This document shows positions 1-6,601 of a stretch of DNA of 7,012 nucleotides, in pieces; positions within the stretch are counted from its first letter, which is position 1, and each line of letters starts with the position of its first letter. This stretch comes from an uncultured Alistipes sp. (GTDB lineage: Bacteria; Bacteroidota; Bacteroidia; Bacteroidales; UBA932), in contig UQUN01000049.1 of assembly GCA_900544175.1 (NCBI GenBank), positions 1-7,012 of the forward strand. The letters run 5' to 3'. The notes below the pieces were generated by a model. It did no database searches and had not been told where the DNA came from. It worked only from the letters and a program-made list of their open reading frames with translations. Made by a program: the position numbers and the translations under genes.

Positions 1-31
1 GAATGATCCTTTCAGTCTGAATATTTTTCAT
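1..31 (-). CDS. Possible GNAT-family N-acetyltransferase, N-terminus only (runs off left edge)
   Basis: Reading leftward from an ATG whose first base is 31 gives MKNIQTERII before the window ends. The pattern Met-x-x-Ile-x-Thr-Glu-Arg-x-Ile is typical of the first beta strand of RimJ/RimL-type GNAT acetyltransferases, which move an acetyl group from acetyl-CoA to an amine. An AAAGG stretch lies just before the ATG, closer than an ideal ribosome site. Only ten codons are visible, so the family call rests on a short motif and could be chance. The rest of the gene would lie outside the window. Confidence 0.35.
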   Translation of the reverse strand, partial: MKNIQTERII

Positions 32-251
32 ACCTTTGTACCGTAAGAGTTTCCCAAACAAGCAAAGCGATGCAGACCACGGCAATTAGGACGGTTGCCA
101 ACTCATTACCTGAAAACGAAGTAATTCTTCTAACTCTCTTGATTTCAAAGAGGTATATTTCTTATACAGATTTACGGAAAATCCATGGAAAAACCTTGCT
201 GTTTCAACGGAAAGCAGCATGGAAAGCTGCACCTGCCAAACATAAATTTGC
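32..251. other. A/T-rich stretch with no convincing gene
   Basis: All the reading frames here are short or lack good starts. A plus frame from 70 stays open but would overlap the DUF454 gene out of frame and has no recognisable domain. A 44-codon minus frame (86-220) and an overlapping minus frame with a hydrophobic stretch but no ATG are also open. TACCTTTG at 31-38 matches the Bacteroidota -7 element on the plus strand, yet the same bases cover the AAAGG and start region of the minus-strand GNAT candidate. I see nothing I can support as functional. Confidence 0.4.
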
Positions 252-259
252 TATATTTG
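252..259 (+). promoter_or_regulatory. Candidate -7 promoter element for the DUF454 gene
   Basis: TATATTTG fits the Bacteroidota -7 consensus TAnnTTTG. It would start transcription near 263-267, leaving a leader of about 35 bases before the ATG at 299, in keeping with the short leaders of the other genes here. No TTTG-like -33 element is seen 19-21 bases upstream, so this rests on the -7 element and its position alone. Confidence 0.4.
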
Positions 260-298
260 CTTTATGGAAACACTCATCGGAGCCGGACGCAACTATTG

Positions 299-658
299 AT
301 GAAAAACTGTTTACTCACCATAACAGGCGCCGTATCACTGGCTCTCGGCGTGGCCGGGATGTTCCTGCCGGTTCTGCCGACCACCCCTTTCCTGCTGCTG
401 ACGGCGTGGTGCTGGATTAAAGGCTCGCCGCGTATGCACGCCTGGCTGATGTCGCACCCTAAATTAGGGCCATATATCAAGGACTTTCAGGAGCACAAAT
501 GCATCAGCCGCAGGGTCAAGGCTGTCTCGACAGTGACCCTGTGGCTGACCATCACCCTGAGTATCATCCTGGTAAACGCCATATGGCTCCGTATCCTGTT
601 AGTCATCATAGCCATCGGCGTGACCGTCCACATATTGTCCTTCAAAACCAAGGAATGA
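299..658 (+). CDS. DUF454 (YbaN-like) inner-membrane protein
   Basis: A small integral membrane protein of 119 residues, the usual size for the YbaN/DUF454 family, whose biochemical role is unknown. The family signature is clear at residues 17-45: GVAGMFLPVLPTTPF followed by an aromatic/Cys stretch (WCW) and KGSPR. Hydrophobic segments lie at about residues 5-38 and 77-114, with a charged cytosolic-type linker (KDFQEHK, RRVK) between them. The frame is open upstream to an ATG at 185, but the sequence encoded there is unlike the family; the ATG at 299 gives the family N-terminus. There is no Shine-Dalgarno, as is normal in Bacteroidota. The stop is TGA, showing that TGA is used as a stop in this genome. 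The gene is convergent with the lipoprotein gene, 38 bases away, with no evident terminator hairpin between them. Confidence 0.85.
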   Translation: MKNCLLTITGAVSLALGVAGMFLPVLPTTPFLLLTAWCWIKGSPRMHAWLMSHPKLGPYIKDFQEHKCISRRVKAVSTVTLWLTITLSIILVNAIWLRILLVIIAIGVTVHILSFKTKE

Positions 659-696
659 GCATGAAAAGGCCGGTCCCCTATGAAGATTCGGGAGAT

Positions 697-2541
697 TTAT
701 TTATGCGCATCTACGAATTCCTGAGCATCAGAGACCCCGTCTTCCGTACAGAGGACATCGTATTTCTGGAGCGGTCCCCAGTTTCCGTTCTCATCTTTCG
801 CTGCTCCGACCAGTATGTACTCTACGTTATATGACGGAAGCAGATACAATACCGGATCCGTATAAGGCTCACGGGAGTTCAGCATGGCGTAAAATTCCTC
901 GTCGGCATCGTCATTGTAGTAAGCCTTGTTCAAGAAAGCATAATAATACTCGCATCCCGCCGGGTCAGTCGACACTTCCACCGGCATAACTACCGGATAG
1001 TACTCCATATCCACGACAAGGTCAGCCATGAATGGGTCAATCGCCAGCACCTCCTGCACATCATAATACTTGTCAAAGTCCATGTTGAGCGTGACATCGG
1101 CAATCTCCAGGGCGGGTGTCGTGAACTTATATGTCCAAAGCTCGGTAGTGTACTGATTGTCCTCGACACCGAAGGCATATATAGTGTACTCGGTTTCAGG
1201 AGTCAGGTCAGTAAGTTCTTCCGTATAATCTCCATACACATCCTGCCCCCAGTAGTACATGCTCAGGATGTAGTTCATGGTCTCCTCGTCGGACATTCCC
1301 TCAAATACTTCAGGATTGAGTTCCAGTGCGATGTATGGATCATCATTGGTAGTGGAAACATTGAGGGTCGCGGAATAAGCTGTCAGATTGTCCACACTGA
1401 TAGTCAGCACATTGTCCGACTTCTCCACTACAGAGCCTGTCGTAACTTCAGCCACAGTAGGCTCTCCGATAACGACACCGTCTTCATTGAGAGGATAAGC
1501 GACTATGGTATACTGCATCTGGGCCAAAAGTTCAGTCCACTCTTTGTCGGACTCTCCACTGCGGGTATAGTACTCCATAGTGTCTTCAAATGAGACACCG
1601 AACATATTCTGATAAATGTCTATTATCGTAGAAAAATCGTAATAACACAATTCATAAAGAGTCTGCCCGAATGCCAGTCCGAAATCCAGTGTAGGCTTGT
1701 CATAGCAGTCCACATAGTACAGTCCGTCATAATCCACAGGAGTCGTATGGCAAGTGATAGTAGTTCCGTCAACTTCGGTCTCGAGTATAAAGTCCACATC
1801 GATGAGAGTTATCTCAGCTGTAGTCACATTGAGCTTTATCAAGTCCGTCGTCCTATTCTTGGACAGCGTATCATAGCCGTATCCATAGATAATGTAATCG
1901 GTATCGGGGACACACTGCCTGTAGCGGTAGTTGAGCTTTTCTCCCTTATCCACGAAATCACTGTAGTGCATACCATAGGACACGCCTTCCTCTATCCACA
2001 CACTGTCACTCTTAAGTATCGCCTCATCGGTGGTCAGTCCCATTTCTTCCAGGTTCTCCGTCATGTCGCACATGAGGAAATAGGTCATATCCGGATCAGA
2101 AGGGATGATATCCACTACTATCTGACTTTCATTCAGTTCTTTAAGATTAATTTCCAAAGAATATTCCTTGGGTTTCTCTTCCGTCGTGCCGTTCTGGACA
2201 ATGGTGAATGATGCCTCAGGAGCGGAAGGATATGTAACTGTCACGACACACTCGCGGGACTCCTCAGACTCATTGGCTGCCACTGTAAAGAGGATCGTAC
2301 CTTCATCCGTCCTGAAATCCGATACCCATCCGGTACCGTCCTGCTGCTCCACGGCAGGCAGCGTACCTTCTATAGGGTTCTCAACCTCCCATGTAACGGA
2401 GTACTCGCCTCCCTCAACAGAAACTGTCACCTCGGTCTGTCCGAGAGTCAATTTGGGTTCAGCTGTCTTCTGGTCTTCATTGCAGGCGGACAATACCGCT
2501 GCCAGGGCCAAGATTGATGTAAATAGATAAGCTTTTCTCAT
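697..2541 (-). CDS. BACON-domain surface lipoprotein with four divergent beta-rich modules
   Basis: A 614-residue secreted lipoprotein. Residues 1-20 form a lipoprotein signal peptide: Arg-Lys, a hydrophobic core, and the lipobox LSAC with Cys20. The mature protein begins C-N-E-D-Q-K; acidic residues just after the Cys resemble the Bacteroidota lipoprotein export signal, so I infer the outer face of the outer membrane. Residues about 29-118 form a BACON domain, an Ig-like fold common in Bacteroidales carbohydrate-active and adhesive proteins. Four related segments follow (about 127-242, 243-369, 376-476, 477-602), each ending in a strand pair of the type x-Y-x-I-x-(A/G)-(F/Y)-G (for example ETEYTIYAFG) and a short 'TT' strand, as in fibronectin type III-like modules. 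Each carries an acidic, probably helical, insert. The protein is rich in Asp, Glu and Tyr. No catalytic motif is seen; glycan or protein binding is inferred only. It has its own promoter. Confidence 0.8.
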   Translation of the reverse strand: MRKAYLFTSILALAAVLSACNEDQKTAEPKLTLGQTEVTVSVEGGEYSVTWEVENPIEGTLPAVEQQDGTGWVSDFRTDEGTILFTVAANESEESRECVVTVTYPSAPEASFTIVQNGTTEEKPKEYSLEINLKELNESQIVVDIIPSDPDMTYFLMCDMTENLEEMGLTTDEAILKSDSVWIEEGVSYGMHYSDFVDKGEKLNYRYRQCVPDTDYIIYGYGYDTLSKNRTTDLIKLNVTTAEITLIDVDFILETEVDGTTITCHTTPVDYDGLYYVDCYDKPTLDFGLAFGQTLYELCYYDFSTIIDIYQNMFGVSFEDTMEYYTRSGESDKEWTELLAQMQYTIVAYPLNEDGVVIGEPTVAEVTTGSVVEKSDNVLTISVDNLTAYSATLNVSTTNDDPYIALELNPEVFEGMSDEETMNYILSMYYWGQDVYGDYTEELTDLTPETEYTIYAFGVEDNQYTTELWTYKFTTPALEIADVTLNMDFDKYYDVQEVLAIDPFMADLVVDMEYYPVVMPVEVSTDPAGCEYYYAFLNKAYYNDDADEEFYAMLNSREPYTDPVLYLLPSYNVEYILVGAAKDENGNWGPLQKYDVLCTEDGVSDAQEFVDAHK

Positions 2542-2543
2542 AA

Positions 2544-2576
2544 GTGAAAAAATTTGATTGTTGATTAATTTTTCAC
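2544..2576. repeat. Dyad-symmetric sequence over the lipoprotein transcription start and leader
   Basis: Arm GTGAAAAAATT (2544-2554) and arm AATTTTTCAC (2567-2576) are inverted copies apart from one extra A, separated by 12 bases. The right arm touches the lipoprotein -7 element (2576-2583) and the left arm ends two bases before its ATG. Most of the right arm lies at or upstream of the expected start of transcription, so it is better explained as a DNA operator than as an mRNA hairpin. The A/T-rich arms make chance symmetry possible. Confidence 0.4.
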
Positions 2577-2607
2577 AAAGCTATTTTCCCGTCCCTGCAG
2601 CTCCAAA
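2576..2607 (-). promoter_or_regulatory. Promoter of the BACON lipoprotein gene
   Basis: On the minus strand, TTTG (2607-2604) is followed after exactly 20 bases by TAGCTTTG (2583-2576). Both match the Bacteroidota primary sigma factor consensus (-33 TTTG, 19-21 base spacer, -7 TAnnTTTG). Transcription would start near 2569-2572, giving a leader of about 30 bases. This is the best promoter match in the window and shows that the lipoprotein can be transcribed independently of the upstream regulator. Confidence 0.7.
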
Positions 2608-2621
2608 TTTCCGCATTACCA

Positions 2622-2656
2622 GATTGTATATTTTACAAATCGACAGTAATACAATC
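2622..2656. repeat. Perfect 8-bp inverted repeat between regulator and lipoprotein genes
   Basis: GATTGTAT (2622-2629) and ATACAATC (2649-2656) are exact inverted copies with a 19-base spacer. On the minus strand the repeat begins 15 bases after the regulator's stop codon and ends 14 bases before the -33 element of the lipoprotein promoter. It lacks a following T-run, so it is a poor intrinsic terminator. It could be an operator upstream of the promoter, or a weak terminator. Confidence 0.4.
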
Positions 2657-2671
2657 CTGACTCTCAATACA

Positions 2672-4297
2672 TTATCTTCTCCGCCGTATTTCCTCCCGAT
2701 ACTTGCCGGGAGACAGTCCGGTCTCCTTGGAAAAGGCCCTGTAGAAAGCCGTAACGGAACTGTATCCAACCACCGGACCGAGTTCCTTCAAATCCACTGC
2801 ACCGCCCTTAGCCTCGATGATGCCCACCGCCTCGCGGATACGGAGATGGTCCACATAGCTGCTGAAGTTGCCTCCTGAAAACGCATTCACGGCCTTTGAT
2901 AGATAAGTCCGGTTGGTCGCCAGCTCCTGCGCCATGCTTTCCAGCGTAAGGTCTTTCCGGAGATACAGCTTGTCCACGTTCATCATCCGCTCCACCTTTT
3001 CCCAAAGATGACGGTCAGCCTCTTCTGCCGGCTGTTTCTGCTGCGTCCGCTGCATGTAGCTCCGGTACTGGTCCACCAGAGTCCGGTTGAGCCGACGCTG
3101 CCGCCTGAAAAGGACAATGAAGAACACCGACACCACCACCACGATTATCAGCACGAAGACTACAACAAGTACCAGCCTGCGGAACTTCACCAGATCCAGT
3201 TCCTTGGCCTGTACCTCCTGCTTGTGCAGCACCTCCTGATAGGACATTCTCAGGTCATTGAGTTCCCACTCCTGGCTCCGCACCCGGCCCATCTGACTCG
3301 CCCGGTAATTGGACAAAGAGCCTTTCATATCCCCGAGCTCATAACTGACATCTGCCAGATGGAGCTGCAGCTCGTTCCTAAGCTCCATATTGGCATACCG
3401 GTCGGATATGGCAAGCCCTTTCCCGTACAGTTCCGCTGCCTTTCCAAGCATCCCTATATCCTCGCAGAAACGACCGTAATGCAGGCATATCAGGGATATC
3501 ACCACCGGCTCGGTCACTGCCTCGCGCTCCAACGCCACGGTATACAGCGAATCTGCTGCCGTACTGTCTCCGTCCAGCAGAGACATATCCGCCTTCAGCA
3601 GGTCTATGATGCTGTAACTCCTCACTGCGGATAAGAGAGTCTGCTGCCCTCAGGACGGCCATGCATCCCCGGGAGAATCCGACAAAGACAGCATCTCAGC
3701 CATGACCATGGAAGCCACTCCCTGATAGTATGGAGACAGCGAGTTGTCCCGGACCAGCGCATAGACCTCCCGGGCATAGTCCAGACCCCGGACATCCGAA
3801 CGCATATAGCAAAAGTTGACGATATTGATCAGAGGGTAAGCCATATTGGCCACCTCTCCCAACTCCTTATAGACATCATAGCTCTTAAGCAGCATCCCCA
3901 CCATTCCGGGGAAATCCCACTCCGACTTCATACGGTACATACCATACAGGACATAGTACATGCCCTCCATGCCCAGACCGTCGATACTGTCCAGATTGCG
4001 CTGCACGATACCCAGATAGTGAGCCACCGAATCCAGAGACTCGCGGTAGAGCCAGTACTGCGCGTTGTACAGCGACGCACACACCTTGGAGAGGGTATCG
4101 GACTGGGTCCCGTAGACCAGAGGCATCGTTATGCTGAAAAGCGAATCCCACTCTCAGTCCACGGTCAGGCGGTCCAGCCGGTCACCCAAAGCATCAACGC
4201 CATGGCTCCTGTTATCTCCAATAACAGTACCGCCGCACCCGTACAGCGACAGCGCGGCGATACCTATTATTAATATTGCTGTTAGCTTACTCCTCAT
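2672..4297 (-). pseudogene. TPR / transmembrane / AraC-type HTH regulator interrupted by two in-frame TGA codons
   Basis: One continuous frame of 542 codons, ATG at 4297 to TAA at 2674-2672, encodes a membrane-anchored AraC-family regulator of the TPR type common in Bacteroidales. Residues 1-21 form a signal sequence ending in LYGC, a lipobox-like site. Helical TPR-like repeats fill about residues 50-350, presumably periplasmic; two are plain at about 267-300 and 307-340. A transmembrane helix rich in Val/Ile/Leu at about 375-397, flanked by FRR and FRRQRR, leads to a cytosolic DNA-binding domain with two helix-turn-helix units (about 450-471 and 501-534, the latter with the AraC signature GYSSVTAFYRAFSKETGLSP). 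Codon 48 (4156-4154) and codon 216 (3652-3650) are TGA. There is no frameshift, and the repeat pattern continues through both. As written, translation stops after 47 residues. A GTG at 3625 could start a 317-residue piece keeping the TM helix and HTH. Nonsense decay is the simplest reading; sequencing error or read-through remain possible. It lies 16 bases downstream of the fumarase gene, probably in one transcript. Confidence 0.75.
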
Positions 4298-4301
4298 GAC
4301 G

Positions 4302-4314
4302 AGACCGTCGGTCT
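4302..4314. repeat. Palindrome between fumarase stop and regulator start
   Basis: AGACCGTCGGTCT is a perfect inverted repeat around one central base. It fills almost the whole gap between the fumarase gene and the ATG of the regulator, overlapping the last base of the fumarase stop codon. As RNA it could form only a 5-bp stem with a 3-base loop and has no T-run, so it is not a standard terminator. It might be a protein-binding site or a small stem affecting translation of the second gene; chance is also possible. Confidence 0.35.
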
Positions 4315-5954
4315 TACCTGAGGACGGTCTTGAAGAAGTCGTTGCCCTTGTCGTCCACGAGGATGAAGGCGGGGAAGTCGACTACCTCGATCTTCCAGAT
4401 GGCCTCCATGCCGAGTTCGGGATATTCGAGGAGCTCGACTTTCTTTATATTGTCCTGGGCGAGGATGGCTGCAGGACCGCCGATGCTGCCGAGATAAAAG
4501 CCACCGTGTTTCTTGCAGGCATCGGTCACCTGCTGGCTGCGGTTGCCTTTGGCGATCATTATCATGCTGCCGCCGTTCTCCTGGAATAGATCCACGTAGC
4601 TGTCCATACGGCCGGCCGTAGTGGGGCCGAAGCTGCCGGAAGGCATTCCCTCCGGAGTTTTCGCAGGACCGGCATAGTAGATCGGATGCTCCTTCATATA
4701 CTGGGGCAGGCCTTCTCCTTTCTCGATACGCTCTTTCAGTTTGGCGTGGGCTATGTCACGACCTACGATGATAGTTCCGCTGAGCAGCAGGAACGTCGAT
4801 ACAGGATACTGCGACAAGTCGGCGAGAACTTCCTTCATCGGACGGTCAAGGTTAATCTTCACACCGCCGGAATGCTTTGCAAAACCACCGCGAAGCTCTT
4901 CTGGAACAAGACGGATAGGATTGTTGTCCAGAGTCTCGAGCCAAATACCGTCCCTGTTGATCTTACCCTTGATGTTGCGGTCGGCACTGCAGGAAACTCC
5001 GAGACCGACAGGACAGGATGCACCGTGACGGGGCAGACGGATAACACGGATATCATGAGCAAAATACTTGCCGCCGAACTGGGCACCGAGACCGATATTG
5101 CAGGCTGCCTTGAATAGCTTCTGCTCCATCTCAATGTCGCGGAAGGCACGACCGAGGTCATCTCCTGTGGTCGGCAGGTTGTCGTAGTATTTGGCGGAGG
5201 CAAGCTTGACAGTCTTGAGGTTGGTCTCTGCCGAAGAGCCTCCGATGACGAATGCGATGTGATAGGGAGGGCAGGCTGCAGTACCGAGGGTCTTCATCTT
5301 CTCGATCAGGAAACTCTCGAGCTTCTCGGGGTTGAGCAGGGCCTTGGTTTCCTGGAAGAGAAAGGTCTTGTTGGCCGATCCGCCGCCCTTGGCTATGAAC
5401 AGGAACTTGTACTCTCCGCCCTCGGTGGCATAGATGTCCACCTGTGCAGGCAGATTGTTGCCGGAGTTCTTCTCCTTGTACATATCCAGAGGAATGGTCT
5501 GGGAATAACGGAGACTGTCAGTTGTATAGGTATCGTAGACTCCATGCTGGAGAGCCTCCTCGTCGCTGATGCGGGAACCGTCGGCAGTCTTGTCCACCCA
5601 CACCCTGCGGCCCTTCTTGGCCACCACAATAGCCGTTCCGGTATCCTGGCAGAACGGCAGTTTCTGATTCTTGGCCACATTGGCGTTGAGAAGCATTGTC
5701 AGAGCCACTGCCTTGTCGTTACGGCTGGCCTCGGGATCATTGAGAATCTTGGCAACCATCTCGTTGTGCTCCGGACGGAGCATGAAGGCCACATCGTGAA
5801 ATGCCTGACGGGCAATCAGCCTGAGTCCCTCGGGGTCGACTTTCAGAATCTCCTCGCCCTCGAATTGGACGGTGGATACATAGTCCTTGGTGACAAGATG
5901 ATATCTGGTAGTATCCTCACCCATCTGGAAAAGTTCCTCGTATTTGAATTCCAT
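4314..5954 (-). CDS. Class I fumarate hydratase (iron-sulfur, FumA/FumB type)
   Basis: Catalyses reversible hydration of fumarate to L-malate in the cytosol, in the TCA cycle or, in anaerobic Bacteroidales, in the malate-to-succinate branch. At 546 residues it matches the single-chain class I enzyme (E. coli FumA, 548). The N-terminal domain carries LPFCQDTGTA with Cys102 and the catalytic-type Asp104; Cys228 (TAACPPYHIAF) and Cys322 (GVSCSADRNIK) complete the three [4Fe-4S] ligands. The 94-residue spacing of the last two equals that in E. coli FumA as I recall it. The C-terminal domain has SGTIIVGRDIAHAKL, the active-site stretch FGPTTAGRMDSY, AKGNRS and GGPAA. It looks complete, with no damage. 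The start at 5954 follows an A/T-rich leader and a good -7 element. Its TAA is 16 bases before the regulator gene, suggesting co-transcription. Class I enzymes are oxygen-sensitive, fitting an anaerobe. Confidence 0.96.
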   Translation of the reverse strand: MEFKYEELFQMGEDTTRYHLVTKDYVSTVQFEGEEILKVDPEGLRLIARQAFHDVAFMLRPEHNEMVAKILNDPEASRNDKAVALTMLLNANVAKNQKLPFCQDTGTAIVVAKKGRRVWVDKTADGSRISDEEALQHGVYDTYTTDSLRYSQTIPLDMYKEKNSGNNLPAQVDIYATEGGEYKFLFIAKGGGSANKTFLFQETKALLNPEKLESFLIEKMKTLGTAACPPYHIAFVIGGSSAETNLKTVKLASAKYYDNLPTTGDDLGRAFRDIEMEQKLFKAACNIGLGAQFGGKYFAHDIRVIRLPRHGASCPVGLGVSCSADRNIKGKINRDGIWLETLDNNPIRLVPEELRGGFAKHSGGVKINLDRPMKEVLADLSQYPVSTFLLLSGTIIVGRDIAHAKLKERIEKGEGLPQYMKEHPIYYAGPAKTPEGMPSGSFGPTTAGRMDSYVDLFQENGGSMIMIAKGNRSQQVTDACKKHGGFYLGSIGGPAAILAQDNIKKVELLEYPELGMEAIWKIEVVDFPAFILVDDKGNDFFKTVLR

Positions 5955-5968
5955 ATCTGTTGTTATTT

Positions 5969-6000
5969 ATTGTTTCGTATGGGCAAAGATAGTAATTTTG
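5969..6000 (+). promoter_or_regulatory. Promoter of the hexapeptide acetyltransferase gene
   Basis: ATTG (5969-5972, three of four bases of the -33 TTTG) is followed after 20 bases by TAATTTTG (5993-6000), a full match to the -7 consensus TAnnTTTG. Transcription would start near 6004-6007, giving a leader of about 28 bases before the ATG at 6034. The promoter overlaps the divergent fumarase promoter. Confidence 0.55.
5984..5991 (-). promoter_or_regulatory. -7 promoter element of the fumarase gene
   Basis: On the minus strand TATCTTTG matches TAnnTTTG exactly and is followed by a short A/T-rich leader of about 25 bases to the ATG at 5954. The -33 region is weak: the best TTG (6009-6007) lies only 15 bases upstream, shorter than the usual 19-21. 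One base separates this element from the oppositely directed -7 element of the acetyltransferase. Confidence 0.6.
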
Positions 6001-6033
6001 TGCACGCAATTAACCGACAATAAACACGAAATT

Positions 6034-6588
6034 ATGACCGAAAAGGGAAAAATGCTCAACGGCGAATGGTACGATGCCGCATCCGATCCCGAACTGCTTT
6101 CCGAACTGTATGCCTGCCGGGACAGGATATACGAACTGAACCGCCTGCATCCCAGGGAAACAGCCGGCAGGGACATCCTGCTCCGGTCCATCATCGGACA
6201 CATGGGACGCGAGGTCACCATCCTCTCCCCGTTCTTCTGCGACTACGGCACTCATATATCAATCGGAGACTGCACCTACATCAACTTCAACCTGACAGTT
6301 CTCGACGAGGCCCCGGTCTCCATCGGCAGCCACGTCTTCATCGGTCCGGGCTGCAGCCTGCTCACCGCTGTCCATCCCCTAGACGCCCAGGAGCGCAACA
6401 AGGGTACCGAGAAAGCCCTGCCCATCACCATCGGGGACAGTGTCTGGCTCGGGGGCAATGTAACCGTCCTCCCCGGAGTGACCATCGGTGAAGGCGCCGT
6501 AGTAGGCGCAGGAAGCGTCGTCACCCGCGACGTTCCGCCCCGCACCGTAGTGGCCGGCAATCCGGCCCGCATCATCCGTCGGCTGTAA
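6034..6588 (+). CDS. Maltose/galactoside O-acetyltransferase-like hexapeptide-repeat enzyme
   Basis: A 184-residue acetyl-CoA-dependent sugar O-acetyltransferase of the Maa/LacA/NodL family (E. coli Maa is 183 residues), a cytosolic trimer in which left-handed beta helices bind CoA and sugar. The N-terminal Maa domain is at residues 3-60 (TEKGKMLNGEWYDA...). The family stretch FFCDYGTHISIGD (68-79) and NFN..VLD follow, then the catalytic-type histidine in TAVHPLD (His114). Hexapeptide turns run through PITIGDSVWLGG (130-141) and PGVTIGEGAVVGAGSVV (147-163), ending in AGNPARIIRRL. The frame extends upstream to an ATG at 5944, but that lies inside the fumarase gene and encodes unrelated residues; the ATG at 6034 aligns with the family start. 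The true acceptor is not known; such enzymes may detoxify or modify sugars. Stop is TAA. Confidence 0.92.
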   Translation: MTEKGKMLNGEWYDAASDPELLSELYACRDRIYELNRLHPRETAGRDILLRSIIGHMGREVTILSPFFCDYGTHISIGDCTYINFNLTVLDEAPVSIGSHVFIGPGCSLLTAVHPLDAQERNKGTEKALPITIGDSVWLGGNVTVLPGVTIGEGAVVGAGSVVTRDVPPRTVVAGNPARIIRRL

Positions 6589-6601
6589 CCATCCGTTTTT
6601 A

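Noticed and set aside
31..38. TACCTTTG as a plus-strand promoter
   Set aside because: It matches the -7 consensus, but has only TTTC at a 17-base spacing for a -33, no supported gene close behind it, and overlaps the start region of the minus-strand GNAT candidate.
86..220. A 44-residue minus-strand frame (MLLSVETARFFHG...)
   Set aside because: It is short, overlapped by other open frames on both strands, has no ribosome site and no known domain. A neighbouring minus frame with a hydrophobic stretch (VLIAVVCIALLVW) lacks an ATG.
185..298. Upstream extension of the DUF454 protein to the ATG at 185
   Set aside because: The extra 38 residues are unlike the family N-terminus, and the -7 element at 252-259 would lie inside the gene.
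264..299. An 11-codon leader ORF (METLIGAGRNY) whose TGA overlaps the DUF454 ATG
   Set aside because: Its ATG coincides with the predicted transcription start, it has no ribosome site, and such a short frame is expected by chance.
659..696. Bidirectional terminator between the convergent DUF454 and lipoprotein genes
   Set aside because: No stable stem followed by a T-run is visible in these 38 bases.
3650..4156. The two TGA codons as selenocysteine sites
   Set aside because: Nothing suggests a Cys/Sec at these TPR-region positions. Downstream of the second TGA only a weak 6-bp bulged stem is seen, without the expected loop features, and a sensor-regulator is not a known selenoprotein type.
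5259..6023. Long plus-strand open frame antisense to the fumarase
   Set aside because: It is a shadow of a strongly supported gene, with no recognisable domain. The same applies to the plus-strand frames at 3008-3634 and 1747-2211.
5944..6033. Start of the acetyltransferase at 5944
   Set aside because: This lies inside the fumarase gene and spans both promoters; the encoded residues are not Maa-like, while the ATG at 6034 matches the family start.
299..6588. A genome-wide alternative code with TGA as a sense codon
   Set aside because: The DUF454 gene ends at TGA exactly at the family's usual length, and the fumarase, lipoprotein and acetyltransferase frames contain no internal TGA.
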